NCBI GenBank assembly: GCA_025917655.1
Contig: CP084614.1
Span: forward strand, 1,674,001 to 1,738,000
Length of the DNA: 64,000 nucleotides
Source: Chlorella sorokiniana
Lineage: Eukaryota > Chlorophyta > Trebouxiophyceae > Chlorellales > Chlorellaceae
Reading direction: 5' to 3'
Shown: positions 1-10,890 of the stretch, one piece after another
Layout of the letters: the number at the start of each line of letters is the position of its first letter
How positions within the stretch are numbered: position 1 is the first letter of the stretch
The notes under the pieces: model-generated
Databases searched by the model: none
Told to the model about the DNA's origin: nothing
Seen by the model: only the letters and a program-made list of their open reading frames with translations
Translations under genes and position numbers: made by a program

Positions 1-568
1 TACGGCTTCGCCTACGCCGCGCTGGCGCCCTGGAAGGTGGGGCCCCCGGCAGCCTTGTGGGGTGTGCGGGGGTGCAGCACACTGGGCACACACCTTCGCT
101 GGTGAAGCCTCGATGCTCCCGCATGGGCCCCCCTGCACACACCCCAACCCCAATTTGACCCCCACCAAAAAAGTACACATCACGATATACACAATGTCGC
201 AGGACATGGAGGTGTGCATACACGGCAGCAGCTTGGAGAGCGCATCCTTCCAGCGGCTGCTCTTCGCCGCCCTGAGGGCCCTGATCGACCAGCTCGGCGC
301 CCGCACCTTCAACGCCGCCATCTACAACATCCAGCTGCCGCGCGACGGCAGCGACGGCAGCGCGGCAGCAGCGCCTGCCGGGTACCTGCAGGACCTGGCG
401 GGCGAGGCGCCCGTGGTGGCGCGCATCGTCTCCCGCGGCCGCCTGACCAGCCTGGCCAGCGACTTTGGTGGGCTGGAGGTGTTTGGGGGCGCCAGCATCG
501 GCCACACCGACCCATTCGCAGTCGTCGAGGCGTTGCGGAAGGCACAAGCAGCGCTGCCTGCGCCTTGA
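1..568 (+). CDS. C-terminal part of a HIT/GalT-like nucleotidyltransferase-family protein (left-truncated)
   Basis: Two exons are visible. Positions 1-36 encode YGFAYAALAPWK and end at a GTGGGG donor. Positions 203-568 follow a CAG acceptor and run to a TGA stop, giving about 120 residues in this piece. The second exon contains FNAAIYNIQLP, a low-complexity Ala/Gly insert, then VARIVSRGRLTSLASDFGG and a closing TDPFAVVEALR helix. That order (FN-x-A strand, ARIVSRG strand, an acidic/aromatic strand, a DPF-x-x-x-x-ALR end) resembles the C-terminal half of galactose-1-phosphate uridylyltransferase-like HIT proteins. The catalytic HxH lies outside the window or is absent, so the activity is inference from family resemblance only. 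The 5' end of the gene lies before position 1. Confidence 0.45.
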   Translation, partial: TASPTPRWRPGRWGPRQPCGVCGGAAHWAHTFAGEASMLPHGPPCTHPNPNLTPTKKVHITIYTMSQDMEVCIHGSSLESASFQRLLFAALRALIDQLGARTFNAAIYNIQLPRDGSDGSAAAAPAGYLQDLAGEAPVVARIVSRGRLTSLASDFGGLEVFGGASIGHTDPFAVVEALRKAQAALPAP

Positions 569-1142
569 CTCCCGCCGGTCACGGACCCTGCTTGCATTCT
601 TTCATTGGACATCAATGAGCCTGCAAAACCAACACTGTTTCATTGTTTACTGATTGTGTTAGTATCTGATCTGAACCAGGCGGCGTTCGCCACGGTAGAG
701 TTGGGCGCTATCAGACAGCAAACAGCCAGTTGTAAGAACTTTAAAAAGCACATGCTGTCATGTGATCGAAAAAAACCGGGCAGCGGGACAACACAAAACC
801 AAGGAGGTGAGGGAGGGTTGCAAGGATGCTGCCAGCCAGCGGCAGGGTCCTGACTGCCTCATGCATTGGCGGAAAGGACGTTCACAGGGCGAATGGTTTT
901 CTTATAAGGGACAGGGGAAGCATGACTGGAAGCACGCAGACGCAGAACAAGTTTGCAGGGTAGTGAAGACGGGTGCGACTCGTCCGCCGCTGCTGGGGCG
1001 CATCGACGGTGCCAGCATGTGAGGGCACCGCGACGGGATACAGTACAGGAGCGAGAAAATGAGGCGGGATACGCGGCCTCGCTGCCGCTGGGGGGTTGCT
1101 GTTGGGGTTGCGATCGGGAGCATCTTGCGGGTGCACCCAGGC
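569..1142. other. Convergent 3' intergenic region
   Basis: Spacer between the stop of the left-edge gene and the stop of GWD1. It is visibly less GC-rich than the exons around it. Apart from the TGTAA signal at 731-735 I see no gene, repeat or conserved element. Confidence 0.6.
731..735 (+). promoter_or_regulatory. Putative TGTAA poly(A) signal
   Basis: TGTAA lies 163 nt after the stop codon of the left-edge gene, in an A/T-richer stretch. TGTAA is the established poly(A) signal of Chlamydomonas and related green algae; its use here is inferred. Confidence 0.4.
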
Positions 1143-4100
1143 TCACATCTGGGGCCGGGTCTGCACCACCGTCACCCGGCCGTCGGCATCCACCACGCCC
1201 TCAATGTCCTGCGGCAGGCGGGCAGGCTGTCAACTTGGTTGCTCACCGGAATGCGCACGAAAGCAGCTGGAGGATGCTGAGGCGGCTCCTCCATCACCTG
1301 CGCCCCATGCACCAGCCGTCCTCCCCGCCCCCACCACCCACCTGCGCCGAGCCCAGCGCCTGCTCGATGGCCAGCCCCGCCTTGCAGATCTCGCGCATCA
1401 GCCGCGTCCTGAAGCCCGGGTCCGTGAGCAGCGGGTCGGCCGAGTAGTCCACCTTGCGGCGCTCGGTGGTGGCGGTGGTCACCGAGTCGTACAGGCCTGG
1501 AAGGGGGGGGATCGTGTGGATGTGCGAGCGTGAGGAACTCAAAAGGTGGGTCGTGTGTGTGTGCGCTTGTGCGTAGATTGACGACAGTGGGCGCCAGGTG
1601 CGCTCCAGTCATTGGCCTTATGACGCGCCGCAGGGCTGCACCTCGGCTCAGGCACACGCGCGGCCTGCTGCCGCACCAGCGCGTGCTGTGCAAGCGCGTG
1701 AACACCCCCTTCCCAATCACACACACGCCAGCTGTGCACCTGCGCCGGCGTAGCCCTCCAGGTCCTCTCCGTTGGAGTCGGACCGGAAGATGAGGGAGTC
1801 GGGCACAAACATGCCCTCGCTCTTGGAGGGGTAGAGCAGCACGCGGGGCTCGTCCAGGTCGTCCTTGCGCGCCGCAAAGGTGAGCGCCGCCCCCGGCACC
1901 GTGCCGCTCACGATGGCCTCGCCCAGCCCCCGCACCAGCTCGCAGTAGATCTCCCCCTCGTCGCCGTTGGTGGGGTTGGTGGTGTGGATCACAAACGCGT
2001 ACTGCGCGCGGTTCAGAGAAAAAAGGGGGGAGACGGTGACAAATAAGGTGATGCGGGCTGAGAGCAAGCCCCCAAGTCCCCAGAGGAGAGAGACTCGTAA
2101 GTGCCGGGGTGCCTGCCTGGCCCGCTGCAAGCACCCCTCCTGGGCTGCCTGGCGCTCCCGTCGACGGCGAGTGCGTCCGCCCCGCACGCGGCCCTCCCCC
2201 CCGCCGCCGGCCCCCGCCCCTGCCCACCTGCGCGGGCACCACGCGCTGGCACAGCACCGCCATGCGCACGTCGTCGAAGCTGATGCCGACCTTGCGGGTG
2301 GACATGAAGGCGCGCTCGTTGTACTTGCTGGCCCACACCGCCTGCGGGGGGGGGGACGGCGGTGGGTCACACGCAACGCTCACACCACGGCAGCTTGATG
2401 ATGAGTGCAGCAGACGGAGGCGTTACCGCCTCCCAGCAGGGCGGTATTCACGGAAGTGAGTTGGCCGAGGGTGTTTTGACCCTGGGGTTGTGTGTGTGAC
2501 CAAGGCGTGCGAAGCGCAGGCCCAGCGCGGCGCACCCACCTTGAGTGAGCGCAGCGCGTCCTCCCACCGCTCCCCCTCTGGCACCGGGATGCCGGCGGCC
2601 TGCATGGCGCCCGCAGCGACTCCTGCAGCTCCTTGGGCACAGACACCTGGGGGGGCAGGTTGAGGAAGCGCCCGGTGTGCTTGACAAGGCTGCTCTGCGC
2701 TTGGCAGTCCCCTCTCAGCACTCGTCCCAGCGTGGAGCGGCAGCCACCCACCTTCATGACCAGCTCGCGGCAGCGCGCCAGCTGCTTGCCGGAGCCCTCC
2801 CGGGCTTCACCGACTTCACCGCCGCCGCCAGCTCTGAGGCCAGGCCCTTGTTCTCCCGCTTCTTCAGAGCCTCCTCAAACACGCCGAAGGGCACCTGCAG
2901 CGCGCGGGGGCGGGTGGGGAGGCACTGAGGCAGGGCTGGGTCCGGTGGAAGCCAGGCCAGGCAAGCAAGTCTGGCCACCAAAGATGAAGTGAATGCGGGA
3001 GGGGGGGGGGCGCGTGCGCACCGTGACCGAGGAAGGCAGCTGGATCCACTCTGGCAGCTTGCCCCGCAGCCCCGCCAGGTTCTTGGACTTGGCGCCCACC
3101 ACCTGCAGGCGGGGCAGGCAGGTGGTTGGGGGCGGGAGCTCAGGGCAGCCCTGCGCCTCCCTGCTGGCAATGCCCACTGGCGACCGCTGCCGCAGCCCTA
3201 CAGCTTGCTGCTCGTCCAAAGCAGCAATGGCCCGCTCGCCAGGGCAGAACCTTCTGGCCGGCAGCAGCCCTGCTCGCACCTCGTTCTTGAAGTCGTCCAT
3301 GCCCACCACCCACTTGCCGCTCCACTTGGGGATCTTCACCTTGATGGGGCGCGCCGGCTGGAGCCAGACTCGCTGCCTGCACAGCACAGCACAGCACAGC
3401 ACAGCAAGGCGGACGAGCATGAGCCACAGCTGCCTTCAGGCCACGCACAGCGCTGCCACCCATAGCCACACGAGCAGAGCGGCCCGTGCGCAGTCAAAAT
3501 GCCCCGTAGTAGGGGAGTGAGGCGGGCAGCCCACCCTTGGCATGCGACGCAGCCTCGGCCGCGTCCACCTCGCGCCACTTGACCACCCCGCCGGGCGTGG
3601 TTTCACAGGCCAGGCTGCGGCCCGCCAGGGCCCCCATGCCCTCCAGCTGAGAGGGGTCGTAGCAGGTGGCAAACAGGACTTGCATGTTGCGGGAGCGCAC
3701 GCTGAGGTGGGACAGCACATCGCACGACTCGCCGCTGCAGGCGGGGGCGCGGGGAGGCGCAGAGGTGAGAGTGAGGGAAGGGTGCAGACAGGCGGCGCCA
3801 GGGCCCAGGCGGCAGTCGTGTGGGGGCTGCCAGCGGCGTGCACGGAAACCTGTTCTGCTGACCGTGGCAAGTAGTGGGATGGGGGCAAGCAGGCTGCCAC
3901 CCTGAGCGTCTCCCACCTGAGCACCCCCACCACGCCCTCGGGCACCTCCTCCTCGCCGCTGATGTGCTTCACCAGCAAGATGGTGGGCTCGTCGTAGACC
4001 TGTGGTGTGGTGTGTGTGTGGGGGAGGGGACACGGGGCGGAGAGTGAGAGGAGCCGGGGCACAGCCGCCACACGGTTTGGCCCTGCTACCGAGCGCAGCC

Positions 4101-7100
4101 GACGTGCGCACGCAGCATCCAGCACCTGTTCACACACACGCAACCCACCGCCAGGACCGCCATCCACCCACCCCACGCCACCTAGCCGCCAACAAGCAGC
4201 GACAGCAGCCCCCCACACACCTTCTCCTGGATGCCGTGCAGGTCGGGCACCAGCTCCAGGCGGCCCAGGCAGGAGGCGGGGGAGATGACCTGCCACGCAC
4301 CCAGCTCGGCGGCGGAACGCAGATGGGGCTCCGCAGCGCTCAGCGCCAGGCTGACGGCAAAGGCGGGGCCGCCGCGCACAACCTCCTCGGGAACAGCTGC
4401 GCGAGTGCGGGGGCGGGTAAAGAGTCAGCAACGAGCGACATGGACCTGCAGCGGCAGCAGCAACTCTAGCGGAGCGGGCGAGGCTGAGGGCTGGCAGCCA
4501 GCAACTGCTGCAGCTGCCCCGCTGGCGGCCTGCGGTTGCCCGCTCCCCCCCAAAAGCAGCCCATGCGCCTCACCTGGACGGCCCAGCTTTCGCAGCCAAA
4601 TGCCTGGCCAAAGTCCTGGCTGACGGGGCCCACCACCGCGCTGACGTGGTCGCTCACGTCGGCCAGCGCGCGGCGGATGCGCTCCACCACGGCCATGGCC
4701 TGGCGGTGGAGGGGCGGCGCAGGTGGCGGCGGGTGAAGCAGGCTTGCAGCGCAATGCGTGGCCTGAACAATGATCGGTGCGGTGTGATGCCAGACAACCA
4801 GCTGCAGGGACACCCAAGTGCAAGGGCAGCCAGCCATGGCCTGCCTGCCTGCCGCGCATACCCCCCACCCTGACAAGCAAACGACAGGTGTGCGAGGGAG
4901 CAGAGCCCCGGCACCCCTGCGCACCCGCAGCGCGTCGTCCTTGCTGCACTGCTCGCCGCCCGCGCCGCGGGCGGCAGGTCCATCCAGGCCTTGAGGCAGT
5001 AGCACACCTCCTCGTTGTCCCCCAGGCTGAGCGCCAGGTTCTGCAGCAGCGGCGCGACGAGCGCGGCGGCGCGGCCCCCGCGTGGCCCACGCCGCGCTCC
5101 GCCGCCGAGCGCACCACGTTCTCCAGGGCCAGGTCCAGGTACAGGACGTCCCTGGAGGAGCGCAGGGCGGGGGCCAGCTCCGCCCGCGCCTCCACCGCGG
5201 CCTCCATCAGCGGCAGCACCTCGTGCCCGCTGCTGTTGGCCAGCACGTAGCCAAGGTAGCCCTTGGCGCCGCCCGGCACGTGGCCAGAGGCGGCCGAGGC
5301 CGACGCCTGCAGGTCGGCGCCAGAGTGCACCTGCGAGCCGGGTGGGAGGGCAGCCCTCACCCCGTCACATCCACCGGTCGAGGACATGCAGCACGGGGCG
5401 GCAGCGTGCAGCCGGGACGCCGACGATGAGCGGCGGCGGCAAATGCCGCATGGTGCATACAGGCTGCGCCGTCATCCGCCGTGAGTGGGGCACGCACCCT
5501 GGCGCCACGCGGGCCCCTGCCCCTCCCCGTGCCTCCGCTCACCGACTTGAGGATCTTCAGGTAGTTCTCAAACTCCCGATCAGCGAGTTCTTCTTGTCGG
5601 GAAAGAAGTGCGGGTCGGTGACGATGGGGCGGTCGTACGACTCGAGCATCTTGCGGTCGATGCCCGCCTCTGCGGCAGACAGCACACAATCACTTTCTTT
5701 CCCGCTGGTGCTGGTGGAGCTCAGAGCAGGCGCGGTTGCAACCAGCTGCTACCGAAAGGCAGCCAGCCATGGCAGTGCCATCAGTCAGCCAACCCCGTTG
5801 AGAGCGCTGCGGTCGCGTTGCAGCGGCAGGGCCGAAAGGGGGCCGGGCCGATGCGCACCCGACAGCACGTTCCAGTAGGCGCCGTGGTCGCCGTTGGAGC
5901 GCAGGAAGGCGAGGTAGGCCTCGCAGATGGGCACGTCGTCGGGCGTGGTGTTCTGCAAACCAAGCGGGGGAGGATGCGGGGCAGTGGAGGCATGCGCGAC
6001 AAGGACACATCCAGGCAGCAGGGGACAAGGTTTGCGGGCGGAGACACCACCCCCTTCTGCTCACGTTGTGCAGCTTCTGGTGCCACTCCTCCATCCAGGT
6101 GCCCTTCTTCTCGGGGATCTTGTTGCGGTGCATGATGTTGAGGATCTCGTCGCGCACAGCCTGCGCGTTGCCGCCCGCGCCCCACCGTGGTCAGCATGGC
6201 GCGCGCCCACTCCTGCGCCTCGCCGCTGGTGCGCGAGTAGGCGTCGGCGATGGCGTGGGTCAGCCGCTCCTGGGCGGAACCCAGGATGCGGGGCTGCAGG
6301 CAGGGGTACAGGGATTCGGGGTTTAGGGTCCCACAAGCGCTAGGGGGCCGGGTGGGCTTGAGTGCCGGCAGGCACGAAGCTGGGGAGGCAGGGCGTGTGA
6401 ACACAGCCAGCGCTGCTGGGCGGTGAGGACGGGGGAGGCGTCGGGCCGCCCGCCCACCTGCGTGTTGTAGTTGCGCTGCCAGGTGAGCTGGCGGATGGCG
6501 GAGTAGCGCAGCCAGACGTAGATGCGGGCCAGCGCCTCCTCGCGCGACTGATCCTTGAAGCGGCCGCCCATCACGTCGCTCAGCAGCTCGGAGGCCTTGT
6601 TGAAGCGGTGCATGAGCGTCCAGGCACCCGTGTTCACCTCGCAATCCACGATGATCCGGCTGCGGGCAGAGGGGTGGGGGCCAGGGGAGAAGGATGGGGC
6701 AGAAACAACAAAAAGGCCTGGACCTGTGTGGCTTTTAGGGGAGAAGCCATGAGTCTCGTTTCAAGCACATGCATCAAGCCCACAAACGCTGGTGCCAACA
6801 CCAGGCTCCGCAGGCCCCCAAGTCGCCCACCTGAGCTCATCATCAAAGCTGTGCGTGCGGTCGCGGGTCTTCTGCTGTCGCGAGCCGGGCAGCGGCACCG
6901 TGAAGTTGCCGCCGTTGTCGCGCCACCAGTGCTCGCCTGCATTCAACGGGGGCAGGGAGAGTGGCTGGGCAACGGCAATGGCAGCGGCCGCATGCAATGA
7001 GGCTGCAGGGTGCGGTGACAGGCCGGACAGGCCGTGCCTTTCAGCAAGCAGCTGTTTGAACCAACCAACGTGAGCGCCCCAACCCACCATCCTCGGAGCG

Positions 7101-10100
7101 GATGACAAAGGTGAGGGCGGACAGGTGGTGGCCGCGGGGCACCCGCATCTTGATGCGGCGCAGCGGCGTCTCCTCGCCGTTGGCGGGCTCAAAGTCCATG
7201 TCGGCCCAGTCCACCCGGCAGTCCTCGTCTGCGGGTGGCGCAGCGGGGCGGTCGGTGCCAGCGGCAAGGTGGAGAGTGTAGCTGGCGCCCGCAAGGGCAG
7301 GCTGGGTTGAATGGGCGGCAACAAGGCACACACGCAGGCGAGCGACACAGCAGAATGATTGGCGGGAAACCCAGTGTTCAGTTTATGTGCTGGTGGTGTG
7401 GGTGGTCTGTGGGGGTGGGTGGTGGGTGTGTGGGTGGGTGGGTTGGGGTGGGTGGGGGGGGCTGCTTCTCACCGCCGCATGTCTCAAACGGCGTCTCGGC
7501 TGAGCTGCTGCCCTGCGCCAGGTGTGTGTCGGGCGGCAGCAGGTTGTCGGCGGGGCGCAGCCACTCGCCGCCGCGGCCCGACTGCTTGACACCCCAGTGC
7601 AGGATAGCTGCAGGGCAGGCAGGAGGAGGGGGTTGCGTCAAGCACTTCGCCCTTGCAGGCACCGCAAGCTCCCAGCAGGTTCCCGCCCCCACCATCTGGG
7701 GCGGGGCAGTGGCCTGCCCGCGTCCCCCACCCAAAACACCCCCACCTCTGGGCAGGGAGGTGGTGAGGGCCAGAGTGACGTCAGACTCCGGGTCGGCAGG
7801 GTTGTCCAGGTGCACGGTGGCCAGCAGCTCGCGCTCGTTGCCCAGGTTGAACAGCTGGAGCCAGGGCAGCCGGGAAGAGGGGCAAAGTGAGCAGCGCACC
7901 GGTGCGGTGGGAGGTAGGCAGGCTGTGGATGATGCATGCGCCCTGAAGGCAGCGGCCGGAGCAGCACTGCATGCGCAGCGCTGCGTGCGGAGCCCCCGCC
8001 TCTGCTGACCAATGGCATCAGGCCACCCACCCACCCACCCACCCTGAACCAGTGGATGTCCTTGTCCTCCTGGGCGGCCTCCACCAGCGCGGAGAGCGGC
8101 GTGCGCAGGTAGGCGGGCGGCTTGGCCACAGCCCCGCCGTCGGCACGCCGGATCAGGTCCAGCGGGTTGCGGCTGCGCTGCACCATGGACTGACCCACCA
8201 CCGTGGGCTGGGGCGGGGCCGGGGCCGCCGGGGCCGCCGGGGCCGCTGCCGCCTGCTGCTTGGGCTGCGCGGCGGCGGGCGCGCGCAGCTCGCGCTCAAT
8301 GTCTGCCAGCGAGGCGCCGCCCGCAGCCGCTCCTCCAGCACCCGCCGCGCCTCGTCCCCAAAGTCCGCGCCGTCGGGCTTGCCCGCCTGCTCCCACAGCA
8401 GGTAGGCCTGCACCCCCAGCAGGTCCTGAGGGATCTCCAGCGCGGGCTCCTTGGGCGGCGCCGCGGCCTCCTGCCGCTTCTCCTTCTTCTCCTTCTTAGG
8501 GGCCGGCGGCGGCGGCGCCGTGGCCGTGCCGTTGGTGCTGGAGGCAGCCAGCAGGTAGCTGTACTGCTTCATGTAGTCGGCGTACTTCATCTCGCCCCGT
8601 GCCACGCGCCACACCTCGTCCAGCGGGCGGCCCCTGCACCAGGCGACCCGCGACACCTGCTAATGAGCCGCCCTGCTGGGCGCCAGCAGCTCGCCCCGTG
8701 CAGCCGCGCGCAGCGCTGCAGCGCGTGCACACGCAAAAGATGCCACACGCTGTCGGGCCCCTGCGGCGCCAGCAGGTCCCCTCTGCAAGTCATGCCGGCT
8801 GCGCCTGCCCTGGCCCTGGCCCACCTGCGCAGCAGCATGGTCAGCTCCGCCACGCCCTCCTGGTACTCCCGGTCCGCCTCCTCCTTGGAGCGGTTGGGGC
8901 ACCCCGACACCTCCCACTTGATGTAGGCCCAGATGCCGCACAGCTCCTGCACACAAGGGCAGCGGGGGGGGCAGCGGGGTGGGGGACCGGCGGGGTGAGT
9001 GCGTGTTGGGGGAGGGGGAGGGGGGGACCTGGGGCCTACGAAGCTTAGGGAGGAAGGGGTGGCTGGGGAGGCAGCGAGCCTCGCCTTCGCGGCACGTGCA
9101 AGCACAGGCATGCAGCACTGCAAGGCCCCGCTGCCCTCCCTTCACGTCCCGTCGCGCACCTGCGGCAGCTGCGGGATCTGGTCCAGCGGCAGCAGCGGCG
9201 GCAGCTCGGGTGCCTGGGCCTTGCCCTTGCCGTTGACCTTGGCCTCGGGCGGGGGGCGGGGGCGCCACGCGCAGCGGCACCTGGAAGTTGGTGCCGTCGA
9301 GGTCGTACCAGGTGTTGGTCTCCACCTCCTTGACCACAAAGTTGAGGTAGTCTGAGGCCTCGGGGCCCGTCAGCCGCACCGTCACAGACTGCATGGGCGG
9401 AGCATGGGGACAGGGTGGCAGCCGGGTGAGCCGGGCTGCGCAGCAGAACCTGGAGATATTGGCACACAGCGGCAGGATTCTGGCAGGCAGGCACAGGCGT
9501 GGCGGCGCAGCGAGCTGCGGGCGTCCAGCGAGCTGCGTCCGGCACAAAGCAGCCCGTCTGCAGGCCAGCAGGCGCGGATGCGACCAGAGCCACAGAGCAG
9601 GCGCAGCGCCGCTGCGCTGCACGCGCCTGCAGACCGTTGCCGTTGGCAGAGCGGAAGGGGGTTTGCAGCGCGCGGTTCTTGTAGTTGACGGTCCCCTCGG
9701 GCTGGCAGGGCTCGCCGGGCAGGCGCCAGCCGCCGCGGTAGTCGCGGCCGCCCTCCACACCCCAGTGCAGCACCAGGCGGCCGGGTAGGGTGGTGGAGAT
9801 GGTGATGGTCTGGTCGTCGTCGCTGGCTGAAACCTGCATGTTGACGTTGGCGGGCCCCAGCGGCAGCGTGCGCTCAAAGGCGACCTCGGTCTGCGCCGGA
9901 GCCGCCACAGCCTGCACCCGCACAGCGGTGCTGCTCCGCAGGCGGCGGACAGCATGCTGCCGGCCTGCGAGGATGCAAGGGATGGGTTTTGGGTGGGTTC
10001 CAGCACGGGGAGGCTGTGCAGACGGGCCTTGCAGCGTGCGTGGAACCGTGGCAGCTACCGAGCGGCTGCGAGGGAAAGACGCCAGCCAAGTGGCGGCAGG

Positions 10101-10392
10101 GCACAGCTTCACTGCGAGCCAGGCCGTCCCGGCAGCTCCCTCCGCTTGGCTACGCACCTGTGGTAAAAGCGGGGTGCAGGTGGAGGCCTGCAAGCCGGGG
10201 GCAGCAACGCTGCAGCGCAGTCCGCCTGCAGCAAACACAGAGGGAGGTCAGTAGGAGCAGGCTGCCGGCTTGCAGGAGGGCTTGACTGCGATCCAGCTGA
10301 CCACAACACGGCCTGATCACGAGCCATCCCCACCTGCAAAGCCCCTGACCGGCTGCCACTGAGGGCAGAGCGAAAGCCCTGGTGCCCAGCAT
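1143..10392 (-). CDS. GWD1: Alpha-glucan water dikinase (starch-phosphorylating, plastidial)
   Basis: Transfers the beta-phosphate of ATP to C6 of glucosyl units in starch, which opens granules for degradation in the plastid. Read on the minus strand, a leader starting MLGTRAFALPSVAAGQ (ATG at 10390-10392) looks like a transit peptide. Two CBM45 starch-binding domains follow: LVLHWGVEGGRDYRGGWRLP near 9700-9800 and ILHWGVKQSGRGGEWLRP near 7540-7615. Next come the central GWD region (VNTGAWTLMHRFNKASELL near 6590-6645, ILGSAQERLTHAIADAYS near 6230-6295), the phosphohistidine motif LSHLSVRSRN (catalytic His codon 3707-3709) and the PPDK-type nucleotide-binding domain. The protein ends VVQTRPQM at 1146-1148, the usual GWD terminus. 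There are many short introns. Exons switch frame at several G/C runs, for example near 5080, where one added G restores the family sequence. The direct PWD paralogue is excluded by the two CBM45 domains. Confidence 0.95.
3381..3405. repeat. Pentanucleotide tandem repeat (ACAGC)x5
   Basis: Five perfect ACAGC copies lie inside a GWD1 intron. This is a simple microsatellite, probably length-variable. Confidence 0.9.
7400..7462. repeat. G-rich GGGT-type tract in a GWD1 intron
   Basis: Irregular GGGT/GGT repeats end in a run of eight G. On the coding (minus) strand this is a C-rich pyrimidine tract just downstream of the exon that ends with TPFETCG. The plus strand has enough GGG runs to form a G-quadruplex. 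Confidence 0.75.
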
Positions 10393-10890
10393 GGCCGCTG
10401 TCGGCCTGTGGTTGTGCTTGTGCAGCAGGTTCAGCCGATAGCTCGCGGGTGCAGCGCTGCAGTTGGCTCCAGATGGCAGATGTAGGTCAGCAGTTTGCTG
10501 CAAACTGGCGGAGTTTGATCTGAGGCAAGCGAGAAATGAGTAGAATGTTCAACTGTTTCGTGGATTAACTTGCCCTTGGCCGCCCAAGCCGCCGGATGTA
10601 TCAGCAGCGGCCGCTGGCGCCTTGCTGGCGTACACGCGCACGCGGTGGTTGCCAAATCACTGCAAACAGACCGCTCTCCCCAAGGGTTTCCTAGCTATGC
10701 AGCTTGTCTTCCACCTGTGTTGTTTCAGACTTCAGGGAGATTGGAGTTTTGGTCCAATGCTGGCGTGCTGTAGCTTAGCTTCTGTTGTTCAGCAAACCCT
10801 TCCCGATACATCCAGCTGCTGATTTTTGGGACAGCAGGTGACAAACGGCTCAACCGGAAGGAATAAGGGAGTGCTAGGTCAACAGCTTTT
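10393..10890. other. Intergenic: GWD1 promoter side and SGNH 3' side
   Basis: Spacer between two minus-strand genes. It is less GC-rich than the coding DNA. No further coding exon is supported, and I recognise no defined promoter element. Confidence 0.5.

Noticed and set aside
1172-2383. 403-codon minus-strand open frame taken as a gene of its own
   Set aside because: It contains true GWD1 exon pieces joined by read-through of introns; the GWD1 model explains it.
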